NCBI GenBank assembly: GCA_016188575.1
Contig: JACPHN010000233.1
Location: forward strand, 1 to 46,783
Source: Candidatus Schekmanbacteria bacterium
GTDB lineage: Bacteria; CSSED10-310; JACPHN01
Direction of reading: 5' to 3'
DNA: 46,783 bases
The notes under the pieces: generated by a model
Told to the model about the DNA's origin: nothing
What the model saw: the letters and a program-made list of their open reading frames with translations, nothing else
Database searches by the model: none
In this document: in pieces, positions 11,701 through 19,168 of the stretch
Numbering within the stretch: position 1 is the first letter of the stretch
Layout of the letters: each line of letters starts with the position of its first letter
Program-made: the position numbers and the translations under genes

Positions 11701-12849
11701 CAGGATGGACGCCTCCATCTGCGATCACTCGGCGCTCCCATCGAACAGATCAGCGGCGCCGTCCTCTTCAACGGCGATCGCTTTCGCCTCGATGCCTTTT
11801 CCGCAACGCTTGGCGGAGGTACCCTGGACGCATCGGGGACGATCCTGTTGACCAAGTCCATCCCCGATCTGCAACTTGCGGTCAAGGCCTCCGGGGTCCA
11901 GTACCGCCACACTGATGGGGGCTTTGACGCCAAGCTGAGCGGTAGGATCTCGGTCGCTGGCCCGGCGCTCACGCCCGAGGTTTCGGGCGAAATTCAGATC
12001 GACGGCGGCTTGTATTCTCGCGATCTGAACTACCGCGGAATCCTGGGATCACGAGTTCTCCATTTGGTGCTTGGGTATCGCGAGGTGGCTCCCGCGGACG
12101 CCCCGGCGCCGCCTTTCGATCCGCGGTTTCGGCAGTTGCACGTCGCCACGGTTGGCAACCTGCGGGTTGAAAACAACATCGCCCAGATGAGCTTGCACGC
12201 TGATGTGTCGCTGCTTGGATCCTTCTCGCGTCCGGGGATTCTCGGGCACATAGAGGCAACGGAGGGCGCAATCATCTTCGAAGGACGGCGCTTCAAGCTG
12301 CTTTCCGGGACCTTTTTTTTCCGGAATCCCACGGAGATCAACCCCGAGGTCGACCTGGAAGCGGAAGCGTTGATCGATCAGACGCAGCTTACGATCCGCC
12401 TATCGGGCCAGGCGCCGCGAATCGCGCTGGAGATCGATTCCGATCCGCCACTCAGCCTCGGGGACAAGCTCGCCTTGATCACCCTCGGAAAGACCGGACA
12501 GCAGCTCGCCGGATCAACGGGGGCGGTGGCTGGGGCCGAGGCTGGTGCCTATTTGACCGGTGAGCTTCAGGAGCGGCTTGCCGAGCGCATGAAGGCAGTC
12601 TGGGGTTTCGATCGCTTCGGGGTGGACCCGATTTTTGCCTCGACGGAGCGGACTGCCGGGCTCCGCCTGACAGTTGGCAAGCAGGTCACCGAGGACCTCT
12701 ACGTCACCTACTCTTTCGACGTTACCGGCGCCCAGAACCAGCTCGTCCTGCTCGAATACCGTCTAGGCGAGCATGCCTCGCTGGTGGGGGAACGGCTCGA
12801 GGATGGCTCATACGGCGCCAACATCAAGTTCTCGTTCCGCTATGAGTGA
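8776..12849 (+). CDS. tamB: TamB-like translocation and assembly module inner-membrane protein
   Basis: About 1,357 residues from the ATG at 8776 (MFSRFVRQVLKL). One N-terminal signal anchor lies at about 10-33. A very long series of beta-rich, AsmA/TamB-like segments follows, which is the hydrophobic-groove bridge across the periplasm. The C-terminal DUF490 region (about 1000-1357) contains LGDKLALITLG and ends in YGANIKFSFRYE, a beta-terminal sequence suited to docking with an Omp85 barrel. Family role: TamB-type proteins act in outer-membrane protein insertion and phospholipid transport between membranes. The gene overlaps the following omp85 gene by 8 nt. The open frame runs further upstream to 8590, but 8776 gives the proper signal anchor. 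Confidence 0.9.
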   Translation: MFSRFVRQVLKLQAVVFLGFAVLLVLVMAALHLPAVQQYLAAEICSAIGAKLDREVRVSRLRFTLAGWVSVDDFYLGGRAGFPGPFIHAGHVEARVDPLALIAGKVWVVRARIERPTVRVLFDETGRNNVPGPGNGDKNERERASDPIEKLFGWLYLDAVTFHEGVVLVEHRKSGVRVEAENVGGRLVGSADPVAYDIQLRPFSASVTIKEIIVIPAAVEHAEGTWTAAGFDFTAARASVLGGSSVLIANRVAILDLRDPSLVLAGELDADLSEVARTFRTQPMRGRARCDTAAAGVPSELLFQGAISADLVNTLGATIRAVRARYAVGGDGLRVSDVTARLAEGALEAELALQFGRPGRVPIVLDAVLNGARVSQLAAMYGLPNALTGLVTGRLHLEGPDVRFPSLVANGELAVLPGNDSPGETHLPSSSDLDIPVAARAPFRLENGRLSIPDVSVATPIASLGGRGHVDVRGDSLDLFAGARILDVGRLRRELDLALTKASLPTIPWHEMRGAGAASAHVSGKLRGAPLVDISAELVDVAWGTLEAGHLAADVRIDPGKRLLTIHRATAARLAGSPGLAGSLEASGTVSLRDSRPLSALISGDLPASVGRIRAPQMALRVRSHFLPSERLLDLIGANVPVQGLVDLELELTANSAAATGNAEMTLSRGTIAGLEVDRLLAVMQLLPGTLHAQGTALHGGERVAAELTLHHDGAYQVSLSTTPLELTLVERLLRRSLPVTGILSLSASGSGTLAHPAASLTIRGAHFRIKDSEDAWANLGGSHAELAVANGELSARVTFLELGHRAEGRLHFVPGYPGELRAFFAGLSVEQVLALAGQHKWTRLFGGNLDGQVAIRGPFQKPEKLVAEARIDRAGIKAAELPLQLTSVARPTLRDGHLDFDRLQLVGPSTALAISGFLDFSPPWKVGVHLEGDANLAVLQHFAAAIDEASGRVIAAVDLTGSAAGVTFGGRASVQDGRLHLRSLGAPIEQISGAVLFNGDRFRLDAFSATLGGGTLDASGTILLTKSIPDLQLAVKASGVQYRHTDGGFDAKLSGRISVAGPALTPEVSGEIQIDGGLYSRDLNYRGILGSRVLHLVLGYREVAPADAPAPPFDPRFRQLHVATVGNLRVENNIAQMSLHADVSLLGSFSRPGILGHIEATEGAIIFEGRRFKLLSGTFFFRNPTEINPEVDLEAEALIDQTQLTIRLSGQAPRIALEIDSDPPLSLGDKLALITLGKTGQQLAGSTGAVAGAEAGAYLTGELQERLAERMKAVWGFDRFGVDPIFASTERTAGLRLTVGKQVTEDLYVTYSFDVTGAQNQLVLLEYRLGEHASLVGERLEDGSYGANIKFSFRYE

Positions 12850-15811
12850 GCCGCTGTGGTGCCGCGGGTGCTACCTGGCCTTGGCGCTCACCGTGCTTCT
12901 CAGCCCCGTCTCGGCCAGCGATTCCAGCGTTGGGCCGCTTGCTCCCGCCATGTCGGCGGCCGGGCCTATCGCTCCAGGCGCCGGCCCGGCGCTCATGGCG
13001 AGTTATGCAGGAAGGGTTGTTGGTGCCGTAACTCTGCGCGGCGCGGAGGGAATCGATGAGCGTCTCGACGAGTATCTGCTGCAGCGGCCTGCAGACCGCC
13101 TGGACCCGGAGCTGCTGCGGCAAACGATGCGGCTGCTGCACCTGCTGGGCCGGTTCAGAAGCATCTCCGTCGCGCTGCACCCCGGCCACGGCGACACCGT
13201 AGACGTCACGTTTGACGTCATCGCCTTGCCTCTGGTGCGGGCGCTGAGGTTCAGCGGCGATGGCGCGTTGCTCAAGTGGCGCGGGCCCTGGGGCGTGCGC
13301 CGCCGTGACTTGGAGCGCGCCGCGGTGGACATTGCGGCGGGTCTTCCGTTCCGGCAGGCTGCGGCCGACGACGCGACTCATCGCGTGGCGGAAGTCTATC
13401 GCCGCCACGGGTACTGGGAGGCGAGCGTGAAGGCGATGGTAACCGAGGTCGCTGCTGGTGGCGACGTCGCGATCGAGATCCGCATTGACCGGGGCGAGCC
13501 GATGCGCGTCAGTCGCGTCGACCTTTCCGGTGCAGATGCCCTCGGTTTTGCTGACAAGCTCAAGAAGAGGCTGCACCACAAGCCGGGCCGGCGGCTCGTC
13601 ATGGACGAGCTCGAGAAGGATCGGGAAAGACTGCTACGCGATCTCGCCCGCCGCGGTTTTCCTTTCGCGACCGCGGAGCTGACCGTTGGCAAACCTGCAG
13701 ACGACGGCAGGAGCGTCCCAGTTGCGATCCGGATCGAACCCAAGCAGCGCCTGAATGTCGAGCTCACCGTGCCTCTGCACGCCTGGAACCTGCATTGGCT
13801 GCTCTTCAAGCTCGTGGGCAACTACCGCCTGGGGCGGGCCATGATCTCGGATGTCCTGCCGATCTGGGAGCGACGCAGCATGGACCCGACCACACTGCGC
13901 GAAGCGACCGAGAGTCTGCAGCGCTTGTGGCAGAGCCATGGCTATCCGGATGCGGATGTCCGGGTCACCGCTCAGAACGGCGAGGACATTCAGGACGATG
14001 CCCGCACACCCGCGGACCGTATCTCCTCGGCGAGCGTTTCTGTCGCCGTTTCCGAAGGTCACCGCATGCGCGTTGGGCGGATATCGTTCGCGGGGAACCG
14101 GCAGATCCTCTCGGCCGAGCTGCTTGGCGCGATGAATTTGCGCCCGCGCGGGTGGCGTTCACCCCTGTTCCGCAAGGAGGTGCTCGAGAGCGACGTCGCC
14201 GAGCTCGCGCGCCGGTATCGGGCGCGCGGGTTCCGCAATGTTTCCGTCCGTGTCGCGCAGGTTTCGTATCGGCGTGAGCGAATCGCCGACATTGACATCC
14301 AGATCGACGAGGGCCTCCGGTCCGTCGTGACCGCCGTCCACGTTATCGACCCGCGGCAAACGCGCAACACGGACGAGCTGGCCGGCGAGCTCCCGTTCGG
14401 CGTGGGAGATCCCTACGTTCAGGCGCTTGTGGACGCGGGCGCTGACCTCGTCCGCGAGCGCTACCACCAGCGCGGCTTTGCTTCAGTCTCCGTGGATCCC
14501 GAGGTCGAGCTGGTGGACTTCGGTCGCCAGGCGACCGTCCGGTATCACGTCGAGCCCGGCATGCAGTATTTGCTCGATCACATCGTCATCGCTGGCGCTC
14601 CGGGAACGAAGCGGCGCGTTATCCGCCGCGGCATCTCACTGCAATCTGGTGCACCGCTCAGCGTGGAAGGCATCTTCGCCATACGCCAGGAGCTGCAGCG
14701 CGCTCGCCTTTTCGATGTCGTCACGGTGGTGCCGAGCACAGTCGGCGAGGTGAAGCGGCAGCATACGACCCTGCGGAACCTCGTCGTGCGCCTCAAGGAC
14801 CGCAAGGCCGGCCTGTTCGAATTCGGTTTCGGTTGGGCGACCGAGGATGGCGCGCGGACGTTTGGAACGATCGGGCACACCAATATCATGGGCAGCGCCC
14901 GCCGTATAACGCTCTCGGCGGATATCAGCGAGCGCCGCCAGAAGCTCCTGGCGCGCTACTCGGAGCCGTGGATCTGGGCAACCCGCATGGAGCTCTCCAT
15001 TCGCACCTACATCGATCGGGAGAAGCTCACGGGCTTTTCGTTCGAGCGCTCCGGCGCCAGCGGGGTGCTGCTGCAGAAGGAGATGGTGCGCTTTTTGCAA
15101 GGGTCCGCCGAATATCGGCGCGAGTCGGTTCGCATTTTTGATCTCGGCCCGGGATCGTCGATTACCAGGGACTTCCATGGACGAGTAGACGTGGCCGAGG
15201 TCGTAGGCTCGATCACCCTGGATTCCCGAGACGACCCGTTCGCTCCGCGCCGCGGCACGCTGAGCTCCTTGAGCCTGCACTGGTCCACTCCCGCCCTCGG
15301 CGCCGAAGTGAGCTACCTGAAAGTCACTACGGGCGGCCGCTGGTATTTCCGCTTGCAGGACCAGGCGGTGGTCGCCGCCGCATTTCGCGCCGGGCTCAGT
15401 GACCGTGAGCTGCCCCTATCCGAGCGCTTCTTCATCGGGGGTGCGACCACTATGCGCGGCTTCTCCCGTTTTTCCGCCGGCCCATTTACCCGGCAGCTCC
15501 TCATTCACGCCGGCGAGACTGCGTCCCGGGAAAGCCGCAGCTTCGTCGGTGGCAATGCCATGCTGCTTTGCAACGTGGAGCTTCGCTTTCCCTTGCTATG
15601 GGGATTCAACGGCACGACGTTCGTCGACGTGGGAAATGCGTGGCGGAATCTCGAGGACGCCAGGCTCGACGACTTGCGCTATACCGCGGGAGCCGGTCTC
15701 AACTTCACGACACCAGTCGGGCCGGTGCGCTACGAGGTGGGGTGGAACCTCGATCCTCGCGATGGGGAAGAGGGGGTGGAGAGTCATCTGAGCGTCGGGT
15801 TCGCGTTCTAG
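12842..15811 (+). CDS. Omp85/TamA-like outer-membrane protein with seven POTRA-like units
   Basis: About 989 residues from ATG 12842, overlapping the tamB stop. A signal peptide (LALALTVLLSPVSA) is followed by about 630 residues that I divide into seven POTRA-like alpha/beta units. Typical pieces are VRALRFSGD, MRVGRISFAGN and YLLDHIVIAGAPG, each opening a unit. The C-terminal surface-antigen (D15) barrel occupies roughly 665-989. It carries the loop-6 signature MRGFSRF and ends LSVGFAF with a terminal aromatic. BamA has five POTRAs and TamA three, so this protein is longer. The overlap with tamB argues for a TamA role, though a second BamA copy is possible. The final stop shares CTAG with the converging gene. 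Confidence 0.9.
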   Translation: MSEPLWCRGCYLALALTVLLSPVSASDSSVGPLAPAMSAAGPIAPGAGPALMASYAGRVVGAVTLRGAEGIDERLDEYLLQRPADRLDPELLRQTMRLLHLLGRFRSISVALHPGHGDTVDVTFDVIALPLVRALRFSGDGALLKWRGPWGVRRRDLERAAVDIAAGLPFRQAAADDATHRVAEVYRRHGYWEASVKAMVTEVAAGGDVAIEIRIDRGEPMRVSRVDLSGADALGFADKLKKRLHHKPGRRLVMDELEKDRERLLRDLARRGFPFATAELTVGKPADDGRSVPVAIRIEPKQRLNVELTVPLHAWNLHWLLFKLVGNYRLGRAMISDVLPIWERRSMDPTTLREATESLQRLWQSHGYPDADVRVTAQNGEDIQDDARTPADRISSASVSVAVSEGHRMRVGRISFAGNRQILSAELLGAMNLRPRGWRSPLFRKEVLESDVAELARRYRARGFRNVSVRVAQVSYRRERIADIDIQIDEGLRSVVTAVHVIDPRQTRNTDELAGELPFGVGDPYVQALVDAGADLVRERYHQRGFASVSVDPEVELVDFGRQATVRYHVEPGMQYLLDHIVIAGAPGTKRRVIRRGISLQSGAPLSVEGIFAIRQELQRARLFDVVTVVPSTVGEVKRQHTTLRNLVVRLKDRKAGLFEFGFGWATEDGARTFGTIGHTNIMGSARRITLSADISERRQKLLARYSEPWIWATRMELSIRTYIDREKLTGFSFERSGASGVLLQKEMVRFLQGSAEYRRESVRIFDLGPGSSITRDFHGRVDVAEVVGSITLDSRDDPFAPRRGTLSSLSLHWSTPALGAEVSYLKVTTGGRWYFRLQDQAVVAAAFRAGLSDRELPLSERFFIGGATTMRGFSRFSAGPFTRQLLIHAGETASRESRSFVGGNAMLLCNVELRFPLLWGFNGTTFVDVGNAWRNLEDARLDDLRYTAGAGLNFTTPVGPVRYEVGWNLDPRDGEEGVESHLSVGFAF

Positions 15812-17124
15812 GGATTCCCGAACGGGCGGAAGGCGGCGCCTGCGCACAGACCGTCGCGCACCGACTCCGCAATCCCTTGAAACTGCCACCGCGCGTAGCG
15901 ACCGACCATGAGGATGCCGTTTTCCTCGAGCGCCGCAAGTGCTTCTTCGCGCCACTTTGAACCCGGCCGCCGCCAGGTGTACGCCACCTCGATCCAGGTC
16001 GGATGAACGACCTCAGGCGCGGCGAGGAAGCCCCAGCTCTGGAGCTCTGCGACTACCTGGCGACCATACCGTTCGATCTCCGGTGCGCTCGGGCGCTGCC
16101 CCCCAGGATATGCGCGTTCGACGTACATCGCGACGCGGCGCGGTAGCCCACTTCCACGAGGAAGGAAAGCGAGACTGACGTTGTCGTAGAATCCCACGCG
16201 GTGAAAGCCGCTCTGGCTATCCGGGACGTAAACCCAGTGATCCTCCGGGCACGACTCGCCGCGCGTACCGCCGACGTTCAGGACCAGGACTGACGTGTGC
16301 GGGTCGGGCGCTGACGACAGGTGCAGGTCGGCAAGGGACATGGTCTGGTTCAGAGGAAGCGTGCAGATCACCCGCGAATATGTGATTCGGGAACCTGTGC
16401 CAAGATGGATCCGCCTGTTTGCGGGGTCGATCGCGGTAACCGCCTGGCCACAACGCACGTCACAGGGCGCGGCCAGCTCCTTGATAAGAGCGTCCAGCCC
16501 ATCACGCGGGTAGAGGTATGAGACATTGTAGCCGACGGCCGGCGAGCTCTCGATGAAGCCCTGGACCACGTTCTCCCGGTTGATTGGCGACTTGAATGGG
16601 TCCTGGGGGGCGATTTCCTTCCAGTATCCCGCGGTGTAGAGCTCGTGAAATGGGTCAAAGAAGAGCTCGCACAGAGTTGGACCGAAGTTGGCTCGAAGCC
16701 AGTCGCTCATGGTCACGGGCGGCGCGACTGCTGGTCTCAGGATTTCGGCGAGCGCTCTTGCGGCCAGGCGATGGTCGAGCGCGGCAAGGTGATTCTGAAT
16801 CGGATACGGCAGATAACGCCCCTGGTGCGACAGGAAGACCGACGACTGGCGCACGTGCCGTTCCACGGGGGAGAGGCGTCCGATGAGATCGAGCACTGGC
16901 GGCTCGCCGCCAAAGATCCAGTGTCCGCCGCCGACCTCGAACCGATAGGCATCCCCGTCCGGTGGCCGCTCGTGCATCGGTATTTCGGAGTGTGGGTGCA
17001 GATAGTACGAAGAGCAGATTCCGCCGGGTCGCTCGGCGGCTTCGTATACCGGCAACCCCGAAGCCCGGCCGGCGGCGACTCCCGTGACGCCGCCGCCAAG
17101 AATGCAGACGCCGTGATCCGTCAT
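15808..17124 (-). CDS. FAD-dependent oxidoreductase, UDP-galactopyranose mutase / protoporphyrinogen-oxidase-like
   Basis: A 438-residue flavoprotein. The N-terminal dinucleotide-binding motif is CILGGGVTGVAAG, with a ribose-binding Glu in YEAAERPGGICSS. A GGGHWIFGG segment and the substrate-side motif LPYPIQNHL follow. The last two are typical of UDP-galactopyranose mutase and related flavoproteins in surface-polysaccharide clusters. It overlaps kdsA by 4 nt (ATGA), so it is the last gene of the glycan operon. Context favours a sugar-nucleotide or polysaccharide step over heme synthesis. No dedicated galactofuranosyltransferase is in view, so the exact reaction is not established. It converges on the omp85 gene, with both stops inside CTAG at 15808-15811. 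Confidence 0.78.
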   Translation of the reverse strand: MTDHGVCILGGGVTGVAAGRASGLPVYEAAERPGGICSSYYLHPHSEIPMHERPPDGDAYRFEVGGGHWIFGGEPPVLDLIGRLSPVERHVRQSSVFLSHQGRYLPYPIQNHLAALDHRLAARALAEILRPAVAPPVTMSDWLRANFGPTLCELFFDPFHELYTAGYWKEIAPQDPFKSPINRENVVQGFIESSPAVGYNVSYLYPRDGLDALIKELAAPCDVRCGQAVTAIDPANRRIHLGTGSRITYSRVICTLPLNQTMSLADLHLSSAPDPHTSVLVLNVGGTRGESCPEDHWVYVPDSQSGFHRVGFYDNVSLAFLPRGSGLPRRVAMYVERAYPGGQRPSAPEIERYGRQVVAELQSWGFLAAPEVVHPTWIEVAYTWRRPGSKWREEALAALEENGILMVGRYARWQFQGIAESVRDGLCAGAAFRPFGNP

Positions 17125-18011
17125 GAACGCGGCACCCAGGCGCTTGCCCGGCAGTATGCCGCGAGCTCGGAAAGTTCGCCGGCGAACGGCTCGAAGTCTT
17201 CCAGGCGCATCTGACTGCCGGCATCGGAGAGCGCGCAGGCGGGGTCAGGGTGGGTCTCGCAAAACACGGCATCACAGCCCACGGCAACTGCGGCTCTGGC
17301 CAGCGGTGCGACGAATTCGCGCCGTCCCGAGCTCACGCCTGCCGCGCCCCCGGGAATCTGGACCGAATGCGTGCAGTCATAGACCACGGGGCAGGCGCAC
17401 TGGCGCATGATGACGAGCGATCGCATATCCACCACGAGGTCGTGATACCCTAACATGGTGCCCCGCTCGGCAACCAGGATCGCTCCGCCTCCCGACGACT
17501 TTGCCTTCTGCACGATATGACTCATGTCGTCGGGGGCAAGGAACTGGCCCTTTTTTACGAGCACCGGCTTGCCGGTGCGCGTTGCCGCCAGCAGCAAGTC
17601 AGTTTGTCGGCACAGAAACGCCGGGATCTGGAGCAGGTCGACTACCGCTGCTGCCTTGTCGGCCTGTGCCGGCTCATGAATATCCGTGACTACCGGCAGC
17701 CCCGTCTCCTTGCGCACCGCATCGAGGATTCGCAGACCGGCCTCGAGCCCCGGGCCGCGGTAGGAGTCCACCCGTGTTCTGTTCGCCTTGTCGAATGATG
17801 CCTTGAAGACCAGCGGGATGTGCAGGCTCTCAGCGATTTTTCGCAGCGAGCGGGCGGCGCTCAGGGCGAAGTCCCTGCCCTCCAGCACGCATGGCCCCGC
17901 GATGAAGGCCAGTCGCCGTCCATCGCCGATTTCGACGTGGTCCGCCCCCGGCCCCCCGATGGCGACGTATGGGGGCCCGGATTGCTCGTCCGTGTCGACC
18001 ACTGCCCGCAC
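17121..18011 (-). CDS. kdsA: 3-deoxy-8-phosphooctulonate (KDO-8-P) synthase
   Basis: A 296-residue enzyme that condenses PEP and arabinose-5-phosphate to KDO-8-phosphate, the committed step to the KDO of LPS. Signature segments are FIAGPCVLEG, FKASFDKANRT, VKKGQFLAP, YDCTHSVQ and FCETHPDP with SDAGSQM. The Cys in AGPC, with His in THSVQ, Glu in FCETH and Asp in SDAG, are the metal ligands of the metal-dependent class. Metal-independent enzymes such as that of E. coli have Asn in place of the Cys. The N-terminus carries about 25 residues beyond the usual core. It lies 24 nt after gmd and overlaps the flavoprotein gene by 4 nt. Confidence 0.93.
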   Translation of the reverse strand: MRAVVDTDEQSGPPYVAIGGPGADHVEIGDGRRLAFIAGPCVLEGRDFALSAARSLRKIAESLHIPLVFKASFDKANRTRVDSYRGPGLEAGLRILDAVRKETGLPVVTDIHEPAQADKAAAVVDLLQIPAFLCRQTDLLLAATRTGKPVLVKKGQFLAPDDMSHIVQKAKSSGGGAILVAERGTMLGYHDLVVDMRSLVIMRQCACPVVYDCTHSVQIPGGAAGVSSGRREFVAPLARAAVAVGCDAVFCETHPDPACALSDAGSQMRLEDFEPFAGELSELAAYCRASAWVPRS

Positions 18012-18035
18012 CTTTCCGGCCGTCGAAGCCGCTCG

Positions 18036-19124
18036 CTAGACCCGCGAAAAAACGCGATCACCGTCCATTGTTGACACCTGGTCAACCCAACTGTGCCACC
18101 CGGAGAACTTGTCATCAATGATCCGGCGACCCTCGCCGGGACAGGCGAGCCCCGCCAGCTCGAGATCGGCATCCACCATGATGCGCACAAGCTCTCGGAA
18201 GCGCACGCGCGGCAGCCAGCCGAGCTTCTCGCGGGCCTTGGCGGGGTCGGCGAGCAGGTAGTCGACCTCGGTAGGCCGGAACAGCTCGGGATCGATGCGC
18301 ACGTAGTCATTCCAGTCCAGGTTGACGTAACCAAAGGCTTCGTCGAGGAATTCCCGCACCGTCCGCGCTTCTCCAGTGCCGATGACGTAGTCGTCGGCGC
18401 GGTCTTGCTGCAGCATCAACCACATGGCCTCGACATACTCCGGAGCGTAGCCCCAATCCCGCTTGGCGTCCAGGTTTCCGAGCGAGAGCACGGCTTCTCG
18501 CCCGGCCACGATACCGGCGAGTGTCCGGGTGATCTTGCGCGTGACGAATGCCTCACCGCGGCGGGGTGATTCGTGGTTGAACAGGATGCCATTGCAGGCA
18601 AACATGCCGTACCCTTCGCGATAGTTCCGGGTCAACCAGTACGAGTACACTTTTGCGGCCGCATACGGGCTTCGAGGTTGAAACGCGCTGTCCTCGCACT
18701 GGGGCGGCGACGCACCGCCGAACATCTCACTGGAAGACGCCTGGTAGAACTTGGCAGCGGGGCACGACTTGCGAATCGCTTCCAGGATGCGCGTTGTTCC
18801 GAGCCCGGTGATGTCGCCCGTGTAATCGGGGAGATCGAAGCTCACGCGCACATGGCTCTGGGCCGCCATGTTGTAGACCTCGTCGGGCCGGGTCGCGGCG
18901 AGAACGCCAAGCAGGCTGCCCTCGCTCGCGAGGTCGCCGACGTGCAGATGGAGCGCGCGCTCTGTGCGGTGGCGACTCGCCCGCGTCAGGTGATCGATGC
19001 GGCGCGAATTGCCGGAGCTGCTGCGACGAAGCAGCCCATGCACCTCGTAGCCCTTCGAGAGGAGGAGCTCGGCCAGATATGAGCCGTCCTGCCCCGTGAT
19101 GCCAGTGATGAGTGCGCGTTTCAT
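18036..19124 (-). CDS. gmd: GDP-mannose 4,6-dehydratase
   Basis: A 362-residue extended short-chain dehydrogenase. It begins with the NADP-binding motif [17 protein letters not shown]. The catalytic set is visible as SSSEMFG (Ser/Glu) and the [10 protein letters not shown] Tyr-x3-Lys. The closing segment [21 protein letters not shown] is typical of Gmd. It converts GDP-D-mannose to GDP-4-keto-6-deoxy-D-mannose, precursor of GDP-L-fucose, D-rhamnose or perosamine. No fcl, rmd or per gene follows here, so the final sugar is unknown. A good GGAGG (19132-19136) lies 7 nt before the start. A stem-loop separates it from the PAPS synthase gene upstream. Confidence 0.93.
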   Translation of the reverse strand: MKRALITGITGQDGSYLAELLLSKGYEVHGLLRRSSSGNSRRIDHLTRASRHRTERALHLHVGDLASEGSLLGVLAATRPDEVYNMAAQSHVRVSFDLPDYTGDITGLGTTRILEAIRKSCPAAKFYQASSSEMFGGASPPQCEDSAFQPRSPYAAAKVYSYWLTRNYREGYGMFACNGILFNHESPRRGEAFVTRKITRTLAGIVAGREAVLSLGNLDAKRDWGYAPEYVEAMWLMLQQDRADDYVIGTGEARTVREFLDEAFGYVNLDWNDYVRIDPELFRPTEVDYLLADPAKAREKLGWLPRVRFRELVRIMVDADLELAGLACPGEGRRIIDDKFSGWHSWVDQVSTMDGDRVFSRV

Positions 19125-19131
19125 ATTGTGA

Positions 19132-19136
19132 CCTCC
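19132..19136 (-). promoter_or_regulatory. Ribosome binding site of gmd
   Basis: GGAGG on the minus strand, 7 nt before the gmd ATG and directly after the stem-loop at 19138-19164, so folding could affect access to it. Confidence 0.6.
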
Positions 19137-19137
19137 G

Positions 19138-19164
19138 GAGCGGCGGGGCTATTACCCCCCGCTC
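19138..19164 (-). promoter_or_regulatory. Strong stem-loop between sat-cysC and gmd
   Basis: GAGCGG-C-GGGG (19138-19148) pairs with CCCCCCGCTC (19155-19164), giving ten base pairs, one bulged C and a 6-nt loop. No U-tract follows on the minus strand, so it does not look like an intrinsic terminator. An mRNA stabiliser, partial attenuator or processing site within the operon is more likely. Confidence 0.55.
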
Positions 19165-19168
19165 GCCC

